Shown here in pieces: positions 62,254 through 64,000 of a stretch of 64,000 nt of DNA (position 1 is its first letter; every line of letters starts with the position of its first letter). The stretch is taken from positions 620,001 to 684,000 of the forward strand of contig NZ_CP032489.1 of NCBI RefSeq assembly GCF_003600625.1. The letters run 5' to 3'. The stretch comes from Arachidicoccus soli (GTDB lineage: Bacteria; Bacteroidota; Bacteroidia; Chitinophagales; Chitinophagaceae). The position numbers and the translations under genes were made by a program. The notes beneath the pieces are model-generated. The model searched no databases. It was given only the letters and a program-made list of their open reading frames with translations, and had not been told where the DNA came from.

Positions 62254-62979
62254 CTAATAAAAATGCTGCCTATTTTTTTTATTCCAAATATAAATAATTA
62301 AAAATCCGACAAATGCGCCGCCTAAATGTGCTACATGCGCAACATCATCACCAGCGGAGCTGGCAATTGCTCCATACAATTCATAAGCAATAATCCCTAT
62401 CACCGCCCATTTTGTTTTTAATGGCAAGAAAAAATAAATATATAAATAAGTGTTGGGAAACAAATACCCGAACCCTGCCAATACGCCAAATACCGCACCA
62501 CTTGCGCCAATCATCGATTCATTAATTATTTCCCTGTATTGAATCAATATATTTTGTGGGGCGCCTTCTGCAGATACTCTTTGAAATTCTGCCACTATTG
62601 GATGCAAGTGAATTTGCAAATAACCTAAATAAATAATGGCTGCACCTACACCTGAAATAAGATAAAAACTAAGAAAACGTTTTGCTCCCATATTAATTTC
62701 CAAAGCTGAACCAAACATCCAAAGACCAAACATATTTAAAAGTATATGCATAATACCCAAGCTACTCCCAAAAGGGCTATGCATAAACATATGCGTGACT
62801 ATTTGCCAGGGCTTAAATAAAGGACTATAGAAAGAGTGAAGCGCAAATGTATTGTCCATCCAGGCAGAAACATTAGCGCCTAAAAAGCTTTGCGCCATCC
62901 ATACAAGAAAATTGATAATAATTAAATTCTTTATCACCGGCGGAAACGGTGGCATACTCATTTGTCTGTTACCTTGCAT
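62254..62979 (-). CDS. Rhomboid intramembrane serine protease
   Basis: A 241-residue protease with six predicted helices. The catalytic serine lies in MIGASGAVFGVLAGFGYLFP (GASG) and the histidine in DVAHVAHLGGAFVGFLI. The His/Asn of the oxyanion region is in FMHSPFGSSLGIMHILLNMFGLWMFG. It cleaves membrane-protein helices, but targets are not known. The gene lies 6 bp upstream of the stop side of rlmD and is followed by the inactive rhomboid, so the two are cotranscribed. Confidence 0.92.
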   Translation of the reverse strand: MQGNRQMSMPPFPPVIKNLIIINFLVWMAQSFLGANVSAWMDNTFALHSFYSPLFKPWQIVTHMFMHSPFGSSLGIMHILLNMFGLWMFGSALEINMGAKRFLSFYLISGVGAAIIYLGYLQIHLHPIVAEFQRVSAEGAPQNILIQYREIINESMIGASGAVFGVLAGFGYLFPNTYLYIYFFLPLKTKWAVIGIIAYELYGAIASSAGDDVAHVAHLGGAFVGFLIIYIWNKKNRQHFY

Positions 62980-62985
62980 AATCTA

Positions 62986-64000
62986 TTAAAGCGTTTTTTC
63001 TTGTTTAAGTTTTAATTGTACCACATTTTCGATGTGCATGGTATGCGGAAACATATCCACGGGCTGTACTTTTGTAATATCGTATTTTACATTTAATAAT
63101 GCCAAATCTCTGGCTTGCGTAGCTGGGTTGCAGCTAATATATACGATTAATGGCGCTTCCATTTCTAATAACTTCTCTATTAGTTTTTCATGCATGCCTG
63201 CTCGTGGAGGATCCGTGATGATTACATCCGGACGACCATGTTCGGCGAAAAAGTCATTATTACAGATCTTTATGACATCACCTGCGAAGAAAGAAGCATG
63301 TTGAATATTATTAAGCTTAGCATTCTCTTTAGCATCCTCGATTGCTTCTTCAACGACCTCTACACCAATAATTTTTTCTGCCTTTTCACTACAAAAAATG
63401 CCAATACTTCCAGTACCACAATATAAGTCGTACAATGTTTGCGTGCCATCCAGCAAAGCAAATTCTCTTGCGACCTGATAGAGTTTCTCTGCTTGTTTGG
63501 AGTTGGTTTGGAAAAAAGATTTTGGGCTTATTTTGTAAATAAAATTTTCTAAGTACTCTTTTATAAAGCCTTCACCAGAATAGATTTGTGGTTCTAAATC
63601 ATAAAGGCTATCATTCTTTTTTTCGTTGATGGTGAAAAGCAAAGTTGTTATTTGAGGAAATTTCTCCAGCAACAAATTCAACAAAGCTTCTCGATTTTCC
63701 TTGTCTTCATAGCCAAAAACGATATTAACCATCAATTGGTTGGTGGTTGTATTTCGTATTTGCATAGTACGTAACCAACCCTGATGTTCTTTTATATCAT
63801 AAAAAGGAATCTTGCGTAAGCGTGCAAATTGTGCAATAAACTTTCTAATCTCATTGGTAGGCTCGTTTTGCAAATAACAAATATCAATTTCTACTACTTT
63901 ATCAAAAAAACCCTTGGCATGAAATCCGGCAACACCTTGCTCTACTTTTGTATCATACACTTCGCCAGATGCTTTTATCTGCGAAAATTCTTCCTTAGGA
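62986..64000 (-). CDS. rlmD: 23S rRNA uracil-5 methyltransferase RlmD, 5' end off window
   Basis: The frame stays open to the right edge, so the N-terminal part is missing; about 338 residues are visible. The SAM-binding motif is YDLYCGTGSIGIF, the catalytic region TDPPRAGMHEKL and VYISCNPATQARDL (nucleophilic Cys), and the end motif VDMFPHTMHIENVVQL matches RumA/RlmD-type m5U methyltransferases. A GTG at 63958-63960 is not the true start because the frame continues upstream (KASGEVYD). Family members modify U1939 of 23S rRNA, but other Bacteroidota members may differ. Confidence 0.93.
   Translation of the reverse strand, partial: PKEEFSQIKASGEVYDTKVEQGVAGFHAKGFFDKVVEIDICYLQNEPTNEIRKFIAQFARLRKIPFYDIKEHQGWLRTMQIRNTTTNQLMVNIVFGYEDKENREALLNLLLEKFPQITTLLFTINEKKNDSLYDLEPQIYSGEGFIKEYLENFIYKISPKSFFQTNSKQAEKLYQVAREFALLDGTQTLYDLYCGTGSIGIFCSEKAEKIIGVEVVEEAIEDAKENAKLNNIQHASFFAGDVIKICNNDFFAEHGRPDVIITDPPRAGMHEKLIEKLLEMEAPLIVYISCNPATQARDLALLNVKYDITKVQPVDMFPHTMHIENVVQLKLKQEKTL

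Noticed and set aside
1-64000. CRISPR arrays, tRNA and rRNA genes
   Set aside because: No regularly spaced direct repeats and no tRNA cloverleaf or rRNA-like sequence was recognised by eye.

Overview
The window looks like chromosomal DNA from a Bacteroidota bacterium, most likely of the Chitinophagaceae. It is AT-rich and has Bacteroidota -7 boxes (TAnnTTTG) directly ahead of many start codons. Gene markers that agree are a fused SecDF, a fused alpha/beta 2-oxoacid dehydrogenase E1, the bacillithiol enzyme BshC, an uncoupled SatD/DUF3307 pair and paired rhomboid genes. I see no rRNA or tRNA gene, CRISPR array or replication origin.

Layout: 1-1.9 kb holds a partial HU-like gene and an IS481-like element with doubled terminal repeats. 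1.9-8.3 kb holds small membrane and lipoprotein genes, a double-lesion pseudogene and secDF. 8.3-14.6 kb is an accessory-looking segment: a 1615-residue DEDDh exonuclease-RecQ-UvrD fusion with two tiny divergent genes upstream, and a 965-bp gene-poor stretch downstream with coding debris, a possible group II intron 3' end and very AT-rich DNA. 14.6-18.8 kb carries amt, nhaA and a porin. 18.8-24.3 kb carries mgsA, a phosphoesterase, a GNAT-like gene and a thiolase whose stop codon was hit, and rebuilt, by an IS with a programmed -1 frameshift. 24.5-33.5 kb is housekeeping (MscS-like channel, recG, bshC, rimO). 33.5-40.3 kb is mixed: BRO-N, OsmC, a ParD antitoxin with a broken ParE toxin, lipA, and a SatD regulator with an operator array whose partner gene DUF3307 is split by an IS630-family element. 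40.3-43.6 kb has the E1 enzyme and an SDR.

43.7-58.4 kb is the main metabolic locus, a complete hexuronate route. Secreted GH2 and GH3 enzymes and an esterase release the sugar, and an ExuT-type MFS transporter imports it. UxaC, an SDR-type mannonate oxidoreductase, UxuA, KdgK and KDPG aldolase then take glucuronate to pyruvate and glyceraldehyde 3-phosphate. A LacI-family regulator sits between the two arms. Two related palindromes, one in the lacI-uxaC gap and one upstream of the GH2 gene, probably make both arms one regulon. 58.5-64 kb returns to core genes (marC, a TPR lipoprotein, rpe, pdxH, an apparently inactive rhomboid beside an active one, rlmD).

The best candidate for something under-described is the exonuclease-RecQ-UvrD fusion. 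The clearest direct sequence observations are the insertion and decay events: three IS elements, the broken parE, the broken secreted-protein gene and the split DUF3307 gene. Each can be reconstructed to the base.
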